Origin: Chengkuizengella sp. SCS-71B
GTDB lineage: Bacteria > Bacillota > Bacilli > Paenibacillales > KCTC-33759
DNA length: 64,000 bases
Direction: 5' to 3'
Assembly (NCBI RefSeq): GCF_040100845.1
Contig: NZ_JAZHSH010000001.1
Span: forward strand, 930,001-994,000
Made by a program: the position numbers and the translations under genes. Numbering within the stretch: the first letter of the stretch is position 1; each line of letters begins with the position of its first letter. Under the pieces are notes generated by a model, which saw only the letters and a program-made list of their open reading frames with translations, did not search any database and was not told where the DNA came from. Of this stretch, positions 30,684 to 38,146 are shown one piece after another.

Positions 30684-31523
30684 TTGGAAACACAAATTGA
30701 TTATTCAAACTATATTCCGCCTGCAAAAATGGAAGACACAAAAAGTGCTACAACTGCTGCATTAGTAAGTAGACAAGCTCAAGAGGTTCAGGCTGCCATT
30801 GTAGGGGCTAAACAATTTCCAAGAGATCAACATGCAGCTTTTGCAAGGATCATGACTGCTTGTGAACGAAAGATTTTAGCCGAAAATGCAATGTACGAAT
30901 TTCCGAAAGGTGGAAATAAAGTGATTGGTCCATCGATCAGATTAGCGGAAGTACTAGCCCAAAATTGGGGCAATATCGATTTTGGAATCATTGAGCTTGA
31001 ACAAAAGCAGGGCAGTTCTCAAGTGATGGCTTATGCGTGGGATTTAGAGACCAATACACGTCAAACAAAAACCTTTACAGTGAGACATGAAAAAAAAGTA
31101 AAACAACAATTGAAGAAATATACAGACCCTAGAGATATTTATGAGTTGGTAGCAGGACAAGGGGCTAGACGTGTAAGAGCGTGTATTCTTGGTGTGATAC
31201 CTGGGGACATTGTCGATGCTGCTGTAGAGAAATGCAAAGAAACGATTATTAAAGGGTATGAGGAACCATTACAATATAGAGTTAGAAAAATGATTGTTAC
31301 GTTTGATAAAGAACATCAAGTTTCTCAAGAAATGCTTGAAAAATATATTGGTTGTAAATCTGACGTATTTAGTGAAAATGACTTCTTGAGATTAACGAAT
31401 GTATATAGAGCGTTAAGAGATAACATGGGGAAACGTGAAGATTATTTTGAAATAGCAAAGCCAACAGTAGAAATAGACTCCCCTCTTAATAAGGAAAATC
31501 CAAATGAAACTAACCAAGGATAA
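30684..31523 (+). CDS. Phage recombination-associated protein (candidate annealing protein)
   Basis: A 279-residue protein of a type common in Firmicutes phages (ARIMTACERKILAENAMY, GPSIRLAEVLAQNWGNIDFG, AGQGARRVRACILGVIPGDI). It sits just before a PD-(D/E)XK exonuclease, where RecT/Erf-like annealing proteins usually are, so strand annealing is inferred from position. Start is taken as TTG 30684, six bases after AGGTG; GTG 30675 overlaps that site. Confidence 0.65.
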   Translation: METQIDYSNYIPPAKMEDTKSATTAALVSRQAQEVQAAIVGAKQFPRDQHAAFARIMTACERKILAENAMYEFPKGGNKVIGPSIRLAEVLAQNWGNIDFGIIELEQKQGSSQVMAYAWDLETNTRQTKTFTVRHEKKVKQQLKKYTDPRDIYELVAGQGARRVRACILGVIPGDIVDAAVEKCKETIIKGYEEPLQYRVRKMIVTFDKEHQVSQEMLEKYIGCKSDVFSENDFLRLTNVYRALRDNMGKREDYFEIAKPTVEIDSPLNKENPNETNQG

Positions 31524-32322
31524 TTATTATTCAAATGAAGCAAATCGACATTACATGTCAGTAAGCCAGTTCAAAAACTTCACACCTGCTTTTGGTGGGT
31601 GTGAAGCTAGAGCACTAGCAGAGGTTAATGGAGAGTATGAACAAGAATCCAGTACAGCTTTTGACGAAGGACATTATTTACATGCGTGGAACGAAGGTAT
31701 ATTAGAAGAATTCAAAACAAGCAATCCTCATTTATTCAGTAGTCAAGGTAAAACAAAAGGGCAATTAAAAGCAAATTTCAAACATTGTAACAAAATGATT
31801 GAGGTACTAGAGAATGATCCACTGGTCATGGAAGCATTAGCAGGACAAAAAGAGGTTATTATGACGTCTAAATTGTTCGGTATTGATTGGAAGATCATGA
31901 TTGATAGTTACCAACCTGAAATTAGGGTTTTCACAGATTTAAAGGCAATCAAAGAAATGGATGGTAAGTGGTGGAATAAAGAAGCACAGGTATATGAAAA
32001 CTTTCTGGATCATTATGGTTATATCATTCAAATGTCTGTTTATGCGGAAGTAGAAAGGTTAGCAACTGGTAGAGGGTATGAAAAATGGTGTGTTCCTCAC
32101 ATGGTCATTGTTACTAAACAAGATCCACCAGATCATGAAATTATCGCATTTGATTTTGATACAATCGTGCAACATTTACAAATTGTAAGTAATCATATAG
32201 AACGAGTTAAGGCTGTTAAAACAGGGAAAGAAAAACCGAATAGATGTGAGAAATGTGAGTATTGCAGACAGACAAAAAAGATACAGAGAGTTAAACATTT
32301 TTCAGAATTTTCACTTTATTAA
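31504..32322 (+). CDS. PD-(D/E)XK exonuclease-like protein
   Basis: A 272-residue protein of the DUF3799/exodeoxyribonuclease VIII-like family: MSVSQFKNF opening, the DEGHYLHAWN segment, the nuclease core IMIDSYQPEIRVFTDLKA (Asp then D-x-K), and a late cysteine set (CEKCEYC). It would resect ends for annealing-based recombination together with the upstream gene, which it overlaps by 20 bases. Confidence 0.82.
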   Translation: MKLTKDNYYSNEANRHYMSVSQFKNFTPAFGGCEARALAEVNGEYEQESSTAFDEGHYLHAWNEGILEEFKTSNPHLFSSQGKTKGQLKANFKHCNKMIEVLENDPLVMEALAGQKEVIMTSKLFGIDWKIMIDSYQPEIRVFTDLKAIKEMDGKWWNKEAQVYENFLDHYGYIIQMSVYAEVERLATGRGYEKWCVPHMVIVTKQDPPDHEIIAFDFDTIVQHLQIVSNHIERVKAVKTGKEKPNRCEKCEYCRQTKKIQRVKHFSEFSLY

Positions 32323-32338
32323 TATGGACGGTGATGTT

Positions 32339-32638
32339 ATGGGATTACCTTATAGACCAGTACCAAAACCCAAGCATAAACGTCGTACTCCTAAGAGGGT
32401 TAATAGAGGTAAGTTTAAAAAGGATACAAGAAATAGAATCGTAGAACGTGACAATGGTTTGTGTGTCCGTTGTTATAGAAAGTTTGATGATATACATCAT
32501 ATTATTTTCAAGTCTCAAGGCGGCGCAGGAACGGTTGATAACGGAGTTTGTGTCTGTAGGAAATGCCATAGCTGGGCGCATACATCAAATGAAGGTAGAC
32601 GATGGTTTGAAGGTTATAGAATGAGGTATTTGATTTAA
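32339..32638 (+). CDS. HNH endonuclease, early region
   Basis: A 100-residue protein with a basic N-terminal arm and an HNH fold: CVRC near 41, DIHHIIFKSQGG, VDNGVCVCRKCHSWAH. ATG 32339 is five bases after GGTG; the open frame from 32246 overlaps the exonuclease gene and is not needed. Confidence 0.82.
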   Translation: MGLPYRPVPKPKHKRRTPKRVNRGKFKKDTRNRIVERDNGLCVRCYRKFDDIHHIIFKSQGGAGTVDNGVCVCRKCHSWAHTSNEGRRWFEGYRMRYLI

Positions 32639-32654
32639 GTTTTAGGAGGGTATT

Positions 32655-32729
32655 ATGCATAACCCAATATATCTATTCAAATGGATGATAGGTTTTTATA
32701 TTCAAGAATTTAAGAGAAAATCCGCATAG
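32655..32729 (+). CDS. Microprotein, 24 residues
   Basis: A 24-codon frame with an excellent TTAGGAGGG site. The product is hydrophobic with a basic end (MHNPIYLFKWMIGFYIQEF, then KRKSA) and could be a tiny membrane peptide. It lies between HNH and the replisome organizer, whose ATG follows its stop by 12 bp. Confidence 0.5.
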   Translation: MHNPIYLFKWMIGFYIQEFKRKSA

Positions 32730-32741
32730 GGGATGAAATAA

Positions 32742-33695
32742 ATGAAAGAGGCGTATTACTTTTCACACGATGCAAATGCACGCCATGACCCTAAGATATT
32801 GGCAATGCGAAGCGTTTATGGAATGGAAGGGTATGGACGGTATTGGGTACTTGTTGAATTTCTCAGAGAGCAAACGCAATACAAGCTTAGGAAATCTAAA
32901 CACTTATGCAATGCGTTAGCAATGCAAATGCAATGCACAGTAGAAGAAGCGCAAAACTTCTTGAATGATTGCATTAATGAGTTTGATTTGCTTGTAGAAG
33001 ATGATGAATTTATATGGAGTGACTCTTTGTTAAAACGAATGAACGAAAAAGATAAAAAGTCTGAAAAAGCAAAATTGGCGGCTAAAAAGCGATGGGATAA
33101 AGCCAGTAACAACAAGGGATCTATGCAAGACGAAAAAGATAGCAATGCAGATGCAATGCAAACGCATAGCGAACGCAATGCATTAAAAGAAAGGAAAGTA
33201 AAAGAAAAGAAAGTAAAGGAAAGTAAAGTAAAAGAAAAAGATATTAAAACAACTACTACTACAACAGACGAGAATTGTTTCACCTTGTTTCAACAAGAAA
33301 TAGGACAACTATCTCCATTAGTCGCTGAAGAATTAAATACATGGTTAGACGACTTTGGAGAAGACCACAGAATTATAAATCTAGCAATTAAAATCGCAGT
33401 AAAGAGAAACGAAAAGAGATTGTCATATATACAAGGCATTTTGAAAAAATGGTATGACAAGAACGCAAAAACGTTTGAGGATTGTGAAGCCCTGCAAGTT
33501 GAATTTGAAAACAGACAACAGCAATACAAGAAAAAAAGATCAAACGGAACATCTGGAAAACCTAAACTCTCTGTTATTCAACCATCCAGAGGTGGAAGGA
33601 CAGAATTCACAAAAGATGAATTAGCAGAAATAGAAAAGTTAACACGACAAATTGATGGTGAAGATGTAAGGGAGTTAGTAGGTGGAAAAGGTTAG
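32742..33695 (+). CDS. Phage replisome organizer (DUF4373 + DnaD-like)
   Basis: A 317-residue initiator. Residues 1-95 match the Lin1244/Lin1753-like N-terminal domain (YYFSHDANARHDPKILAMR, GYGRYWVLVEFLRE). A Lys-rich linker (about 148-168) repeats K-x-x-K-V-K-E, and residues about 185-250 form a DnaD/DnaB_2-type C-terminal domain ending in YIQGILKKWYDKN. It is expected to bind the phage origin and recruit the host helicase loader. The gene contains GCAATGC iterons (separate entry). It starts with a weak AGGGGATG site. Confidence 0.85.
   Translation: MKEAYYFSHDANARHDPKILAMRSVYGMEGYGRYWVLVEFLREQTQYKLRKSKHLCNALAMQMQCTVEEAQNFLNDCINEFDLLVEDDEFIWSDSLLKRMNEKDKKSEKAKLAAKKRWDKASNNKGSMQDEKDSNADAMQTHSERNALKERKVKEKKVKESKVKEKDIKTTTTTTDENCFTLFQQEIGQLSPLVAEELNTWLDDFGEDHRIINLAIKIAVKRNEKRLSYIQGILKKWYDKNAKTFEDCEALQVEFENRQQQYKKKRSNGTSGKPKLSVIQPSRGGRTEFTKDELAEIEKLTRQIDGEDVRELVGGKG
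32802..33265. other. Candidate phage replication origin: GCAATGC iterons
   Basis: GCAATGC occurs at 32802, 32908, 32919, 32930, 33142, 33153 and 33175. The middle three are exactly 11 bp apart; the last group is at 0, 11 and 33 bp with the variant GCATAGC filling the 22-bp place (33164). Eleven is not a multiple of three, so the repeats fall in different codon frames and are not a by-product of repeated amino acids. An A-rich, purine-biased stretch (33185-33250) follows, like an unwinding element. Lambda-type phages place their origin in the initiator gene in the same way. Confidence 0.65.
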
Positions 33696-33713
33696 TTGAG
33701 AAAGGGTGAGGAT

Positions 33714-33983
33714 ATGAAAATCATAGGTCAAGGGAAAGTAACTGGCGATGAAAGAGAACTCATAGTTAAGACTACAGATAAAGAGTTAAGGCTACTTACA
33801 GAAAACCCTACAGATTACTGGCAGACCTTGAAGGTTGGGGATGAAATTGAAGTTAGCAGAAAGTATGAACTATTCAACCAAATTCAACGTTACGGAAATG
33901 CAATATTAAATGATTTTGATGGTTTACGAAATGTGTTTATAGATATTGGTTTAGGAGATATGAAAGAAGGTGATTCAGATTGA
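33714..33983 (+). CDS. Hypothetical phage protein
   Basis: An 89-residue unrecognised protein, ATG 33714 preceded by GGGTGAGG; the TTG at 33696 has no site of its own. Beta-rich first half, then helices. Its stop overlaps the recU start. Confidence 0.65.
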   Translation: MKIIGQGKVTGDERELIVKTTDKELRLLTENPTDYWQTLKVGDEIEVSRKYELFNQIQRYGNAILNDFDGLRNVFIDIGLGDMKEGDSD

Positions 33984-34504
33984 CATACGCTAACCGAGGC
34001 ATGGGATTTGAACAATTGATAGATTACACGAATGCCATGTATGAACGGAATGGACAAGCTGTAATAAATAAACGTCCAACACCTGTGAAAATACTCGGAA
34101 TATTGAGCGGAGGCAGGATATCAGGGTTTCTTCAAAAACCTTCAACAGTGGACTATGACGGGACATATCAAGGGAGATCAATAGTGTTTGAAGCTAAGTC
34201 AACTAAGGAACTTAATAGATTCCCTCTCAAAAACATTGAGAATCATCAATACGAATATTTAGAGAAAAGTCACAAACATGGAGCCATTAGTTTTATCCTC
34301 ATTTCCTTTGAGAAACACAGAACAATATACCTCATGCCTTTTATCACCTTAAAGCACTATTGGGAGGGTAGAGTCAAAGGAGGACGAGGAACGCAAAGCA
34401 TAAGCCTTGAAACATTGGATGTAAATGGGTACCTAATCGATCAAGGGAAAGTACCAGTTGATTATTTAAAGGTTGTGGATCAAGTGTGGAAGTTAGCAGC
34501 ATGA
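33980..34504 (+). CDS. recU: Holliday junction resolvase RecU, phage type
   Basis: A 174-residue resolvase: NRGMGFEQLIDYTN opening, then the PD-(D/E)XK core STVDYDGTYQGRSIVFEAKST (Asp, Glu-x-Lys) and the late YLMPFITL segment. Phage-encoded RecU resolves branched recombination or replication intermediates. TTG start overlapping the previous stop. Confidence 0.92.
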   Translation: MTYANRGMGFEQLIDYTNAMYERNGQAVINKRPTPVKILGILSGGRISGFLQKPSTVDYDGTYQGRSIVFEAKSTKELNRFPLKNIENHQYEYLEKSHKHGAISFILISFEKHRTIYLMPFITLKHYWEGRVKGGRGTQSISLETLDVNGYLIDQGKVPVDYLKVVDQVWKLAA

Positions 34505-34557
34505 ATGACTACTATCCGAGAGTACGAGAGGATTTATTTGATAAGGTAGCGAGGTGA
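34501..34557 (+). CDS. 18-codon overlapping microORF
   Basis: ATG at 34501 overlaps the recU stop, and TGA at 34555 lies just before the ArpU start, with GAGGTGAGGG straddling the stop. It may serve only to couple translation of recU and the ArpU gene. Confidence 0.35.
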   Translation: MNDYYPRVREDLFDKVAR

Positions 34558-34561
34558 GGGA

Positions 34562-34996
34562 ATGGGACAACTCAGTTTTGATTTACCTAAATTGGATCAA
34601 CAAGCCACAAAGAAACAAGTATTAAAAGTACTTAGAATAGCAAGAGAGTATCAGCAAATTGGGTTTGTAAGAAAACAGATCAAAACAACACCTTCATACG
34701 CTCCAAGAGAACATGGAAATACTTATGCAATTAGTAAACAGGTTGAAGATGTCGGGAGCTGGAATGTAGATAGAGAGATAATGATGAAAGATGCTTATGA
34801 GGCTGTTCAACTGGCTCTTACGAGACTGTATAAAAAAGAAAGAGAGATCATAGTAAGAAGATATCTTGAAAGAGAAGATGTGTGTGATTTTGAAGTTTAT
34901 ACAGCTTTGCATATGAGTGAGAGAAAGTATTACAGAATGAAGCTGCAGGCGTTTAATAAGCTAGCATATATGCTAAGAATAGAAGTGATAGGGTAA
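34562..34996 (+). CDS. ArpU-family phage transcriptional regulator
   Basis: A 144-residue sigma-like regulator of the ArpU/RinA type: ALTRLYKKEREIIVRRYLE, then an HTH-like C-terminal half (FEVYTALHMSERKYYRMKLQ). These proteins switch on late genes. Normally the packaging genes follow closely; here a 15-kb cargo region intervenes. Confidence 0.88.
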   Translation: MGQLSFDLPKLDQQATKKQVLKVLRIAREYQQIGFVRKQIKTTPSYAPREHGNTYAISKQVEDVGSWNVDREIMMKDAYEAVQLALTRLYKKEREIIVRRYLEREDVCDFEVYTALHMSERKYYRMKLQAFNKLAYMLRIEVIG

Positions 34997-35044
34997 AAGG
35001 TGAACTAAAATTCACAAAAATAAAAACTCATCTTGACAAAAATA

Positions 35045-35078
35045 AACTTTGACGTAAAATTAAAGTTAATTATATGTA
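35045..35078 (+). promoter_or_regulatory. Promoter and operator of the ImmA/IrrE module
   Basis: TTGACG (35049-35054) with TATATG or TATGTA 16-18 bases downstream gives a promoter; a further TTGACA is at 35033. The arms AACTTT (35045-35050) and AAAGTT (35062-35067) form an inverted repeat over the -35, a likely site for the XRE domain of the downstream protease. Confidence 0.55.
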
Positions 35079-35095
35079 AATTAGGGGTGAGTTTT

Positions 35096-35836
35096 ATGGA
35101 AACCAATACTTTACATCAAGAGTTACCGGATGAGTACAAAGAATTAATAGTTAATAATATTCAACAAGGCATAATAGATGAGTATAAACGGATAAAAAAA
35201 GAGGGTCTGTACACTAACGTTAGCAAAGGGTCTTCAATTACAGATTACATCAACAGGAATCTAAAAAATAGCTTACCTGAAGAAGAGTTTGATGTTTATA
35301 AAATTAAAACAGGATATAATCATGAACACATTCAAATATACTACAAAATAGACAATACATTGTATTTACTCATGAATGATGCTCGTTTCGATACAGTCAA
35401 AGAAAGTGACAGAGAAGAAGAGAAAAGACATTATATGAAAGCATATGTTTTAAAAAATGAACCTATTGATAAAGAAATAAAAGAAAAAGGTGAAGGTCAG
35501 TTAGTTTTAGATTTTCAATTAAATGAAATAATTAGCGAGGATATAATGGCTCTTAGGAAAAAACTAAGAACTCTCACAACTAATATTCAGGGCGAAATAG
35601 GGAAAATTGTAATCATATCTTATATAAGAATGGGATCTAAATTAATCTCTTGTTTCCAAAACATACCTGATTCTAAGTTGGAATATGTAGATACAACTAA
35701 TTGGAGTGAGTTTATAAAACCGTTTGAAGATCCTACAGATGAAAAAACAAAATCCAAGAAGAAACCAGATGAAGATAGGCAAGATGTTAATGATATTGGT
35801 TTAAGGCAACAAGATAATGAGGAGAAAGACGCTTAA
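35096..35836 (+). CDS. Unknown protein paired with an ImmA/IrrE protease
   Basis: A 246-residue protein, unrecognised. ATG 35096 has TTAGGGGTGAG upstream; the frame is open from 35033 across the promoter. The middle is mixed alpha/beta and the last 40 residues are highly charged and probably disordered. It is 27 bp upstream of an XRE-ImmA/IrrE gene and shares its promoter, so it may be the protease substrate, toxin or partner. Confidence 0.65.
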   Translation: METNTLHQELPDEYKELIVNNIQQGIIDEYKRIKKEGLYTNVSKGSSITDYINRNLKNSLPEEEFDVYKIKTGYNHEHIQIYYKIDNTLYLLMNDARFDTVKESDREEEKRHYMKAYVLKNEPIDKEIKEKGEGQLVLDFQLNEIISEDIMALRKKLRTLTTNIQGEIGKIVIISYIRMGSKLISCFQNIPDSKLEYVDTTNWSEFIKPFEDPTDEKTKSKKKPDEDRQDVNDIGLRQQDNEEKDA

Positions 35837-35863
35837 AATAATCTCCTCACAGGAGGAGTTAAG

Positions 35864-37009
35864 ATGTTAAAATTTAATCCTGATCGATTAAGATCAGCTA
35901 GGCTGTATGAAGGTTATACAATTGAAGAACTCGCAAAGAAAACAGGTGTATCCAAACAAGCAATTTCTCAGTATGAGAATGATAATAATGATCCAAGTTT
36001 AGAGACATTAATGGCTTTAATGCACACATTAGATTTTCCTAGAGAATATTTTTATGGGAAGGACGAAGAGACTAGGTATGTAAATACTTTTTTCAGGTCT
36101 CTATTTACAACCAGTAAGAAGGAACGTAAGGCACAGGAAGAAAAACTGAAACGATTAACCCAAATTTATCGAGTAATTAACAAGCATGTTAAATTTCCGA
36201 AAACAAACATTCCTGATATTTCAGACAACATGATTAATGATATTGAGTCGTTAACAATGTATCTTAGAGAGTATTGGGGCTTAGGTGATGAACCTATCTC
36301 CAATATGGTTTATGTTTTAGAGAAAAATGGTTTTATTGTCACCTCATTATCAACGAATACAAAGAAGATTGATGCTTGCAGTAACTTACAAGTTGTAAAG
36401 TCAGAAGAAAAATGTATTGTTGTGTTGGGTAACGATAAAAGGACAGCAGTTCGTAGACAGTTTGATTGTGCGCATGAGCTAGGACATTTAATTATGCACA
36501 AATGGGCTTTGGACATGGAAACAGTAACACGTGAAGAATACAAGGTAATAGAGAAACAAGCAGATCAATTTGCTTCCAGTTTCTTATTACCAAAAGAAGC
36601 ATTCTTGAATGATTTAATAAAGCCTAAAGATATTAATTATTACATTGAACTTAAAAAGAAATGGAAAATATCAATTCAAGCTATGATTATTCGAGCTTAT
36701 CATTTAGACGCAATTAATTATAATCAATACCAGTACTTAATGAGAAAAATAGGGTATGAAAAGTGGAGAACACAGGAACCGCTAGATGATGAAATACCTA
36801 TTCCTGAGCCTACCGCACTAAATAAGGCAGTGAATTTAATCATTGATCATAACGTCCTAACACCACGGCAATTTTTAAAAGAAATAAACATGAACCAAGA
36901 AAAGGCTGAATTATTGCTTGGGTTGGAAAAAGGGACGCTATCCGAAATAAAAGAAGAAAGTGATTTAGTATTAGAGTTAAAAACAGATACTCATGCAGTT
37001 AAAGCTTAA
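35864..37009 (+). CDS. XRE regulator with ImmA/IrrE metallopeptidase domain
   Basis: A 381-residue protein. Residues 14-66 are an XRE HTH (YTIEELAKKTGVSKQAISQYE); residues about 145-290 are an M78/IrrE peptidase with HELGH at 204-208 and a further Glu set (EKQADQFASSFLLP). Similar proteins cleave repressors on a signal (ICEBs1 ImmA) or act in stress and anti-phage modules. CACAGGAGGAG precedes the start. A terminator closes the two-gene unit. Confidence 0.88.
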   Translation: MLKFNPDRLRSARLYEGYTIEELAKKTGVSKQAISQYENDNNDPSLETLMALMHTLDFPREYFYGKDEETRYVNTFFRSLFTTSKKERKAQEEKLKRLTQIYRVINKHVKFPKTNIPDISDNMINDIESLTMYLREYWGLGDEPISNMVYVLEKNGFIVTSLSTNTKKIDACSNLQVVKSEEKCIVVLGNDKRTAVRRQFDCAHELGHLIMHKWALDMETVTREEYKVIEKQADQFASSFLLPKEAFLNDLIKPKDINYYIELKKKWKISIQAMIIRAYHLDAINYNQYQYLMRKIGYEKWRTQEPLDDEIPIPEPTALNKAVNLIIDHNVLTPRQFLKEINMNQEKAELLLGLEKGTLSEIKEESDLVLELKTDTHAVKA

Positions 37010-37090
37010 AAAAGTGGCAGTTTATTGGCAGGATTCTGACAGAAAAATATGTAAAATCCATAGTATTATTATATTATGAGATATAAAGAA

Positions 37091-37114
37091 AGGGCGCACA
37101 TAAGCGCTCTTTTT
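37091..37114 (+). terminator. Terminator of the ImmA/IrrE module
   Basis: Arms AGGGCGC and GCGCTCT around ACATAA, followed by TTTTTCC. Confidence 0.85.
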
Positions 37115-37202
37115 CCATTCCAGCCCATAGATAAGAGTCCAAGCAACTTCATTAGATTGTTCATAAGATATAAGATAGTTTAATGAGTTGGGAGGTAAGA
37201 TT

Positions 37203-37676
37203 ATGGGATTAAATAAAGGACCTTTTGTAGTAGCTCAAAGTTTTTCGGTAGAGAACCCATATGGTGGTGAAGGATCAATCGAACTTCCCTTTCCTGATCC
37301 TGATGAAGTTCCTGTGGTTGTAGCTACAGTTGATGTTTGTGTCCAACAACCACAGAAAACTCAAGTATCAATTGATTCAATGACCCAAATTGCTGTTATA
37401 GGTAATCCAGGACTTGATTCTATATCTTTTGAAGTGAAATATGAGATCTTGCGAAATGGCACTACCATTGCAACAATAAATGATGAAATGGATTATGCAA
37501 AACCTAATTCTATTGAATTTAGACATACAAACTTTCCAAACTTTCCTTTAGTAGATGAAGATCCGGATCCTGGAATCAATAAGTATGATCTTAGATGTAC
37601 ATTTTTATCATTCTTCGGTGTGAATTCTATCTTTGCTGGCTCTAGAAGTCTTAAAGCCACAGTAATAACAATATAG
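37203..37676 (+). CDS. Hypothetical beta-rich protein
   Basis: A 157-residue product with TTGGGAGGTAAG before ATG 37203. It has no signal peptide; a run of alternating strands (VVVATVDVCVQ, ISFEVKYEILRNGTTIATI) and a Ser/Leu-rich final strand suggest a beta sandwich. The layout resembles small spore-coat or exosporium-type proteins of Bacillales, but I cannot place it in a family. Terminators flank it, so it is an independent cargo gene. Confidence 0.65.
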   Translation: MGLNKGPFVVAQSFSVENPYGGEGSIELPFPDPDEVPVVVATVDVCVQQPQKTQVSIDSMTQIAVIGNPGLDSISFEVKYEILRNGTTIATINDEMDYAKPNSIEFRHTNFPNFPLVDEDPDPGINKYDLRCTFLSFFGVNSIFAGSRSLKATVITI

Positions 37677-37720
37677 AACTAAAGTTTAAAAATAAAATTT
37701 TATGATTAAACGGTTAACAG

Positions 37721-37748
37721 AAAGGGCGTAGAAATGCGTTCTTTTTTT
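37721..37748 (+). terminator. Terminator after the beta-rich protein
   Basis: A wobble-rich stem (AAAGGGCGTA with TGCGTTCTT) followed by T7. It resembles the hairpin at 37091. Confidence 0.7.
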
Positions 37749-38146
37749 GTTGGGAAAATATCATCCATTGTGCTAGGGGAGGGAAGCAGGGTGATAAACA
37801 ACAGGATCAATTATATCCTTACAAGTGCTACATGTTAGAAACAAATTATAATAGGATAGCAAAACGATTTATAGATAATAAGAGAAAATTTAATTGTTCT
37901 TCTTAATATTTTATATGTTAGCTTTTTATAAAAGTAAATTGTTTAATTCTAGATCATCGTAGCATTAGAAAGAATATTTTTCCATTAGAAATAAAAAAAT
38001 TTTTTTTATATGATTTAAAGGTAAATGAAAGTTTTATTAATTGAAGGGGGATGTTGGTTTGAAGAGGAGTAGATCTCTTAAATTTAGAAGTTGAAGAGAA
38101 TTATAGAATATTTAAAAAAACTTAATATTTCTAAGGAGGAAGTACA
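37749..38146. other. Intergenic leader of the RCC1 gene
   Basis: No gene in about 400 bp. It holds the promoter at 37985-38014, a 130-base leader, and AAGGAGG before the TTG start. A shared block with the region upstream of 48502 is described among the findings. Confidence 0.6.
37985..38014 (+). promoter_or_regulatory. Promoter of the RCC1 gene
   Basis: TTAGAA (37985-37990), 18 bp, TATGAT (38009-38014), preceded by TTTTCCA. The same arrangement (TTGGAA, 18 bp, TATGAT, with the same TTTCCA) is found at 48398-48427. Confidence 0.55.

Noticed and set aside
32816-33283. A 155-codon minus-strand frame opposite the replisome organizer
   Set aside because: Its Ser/Phe/Leu runs mirror the Lys-rich plus-strand gene; no start signal.
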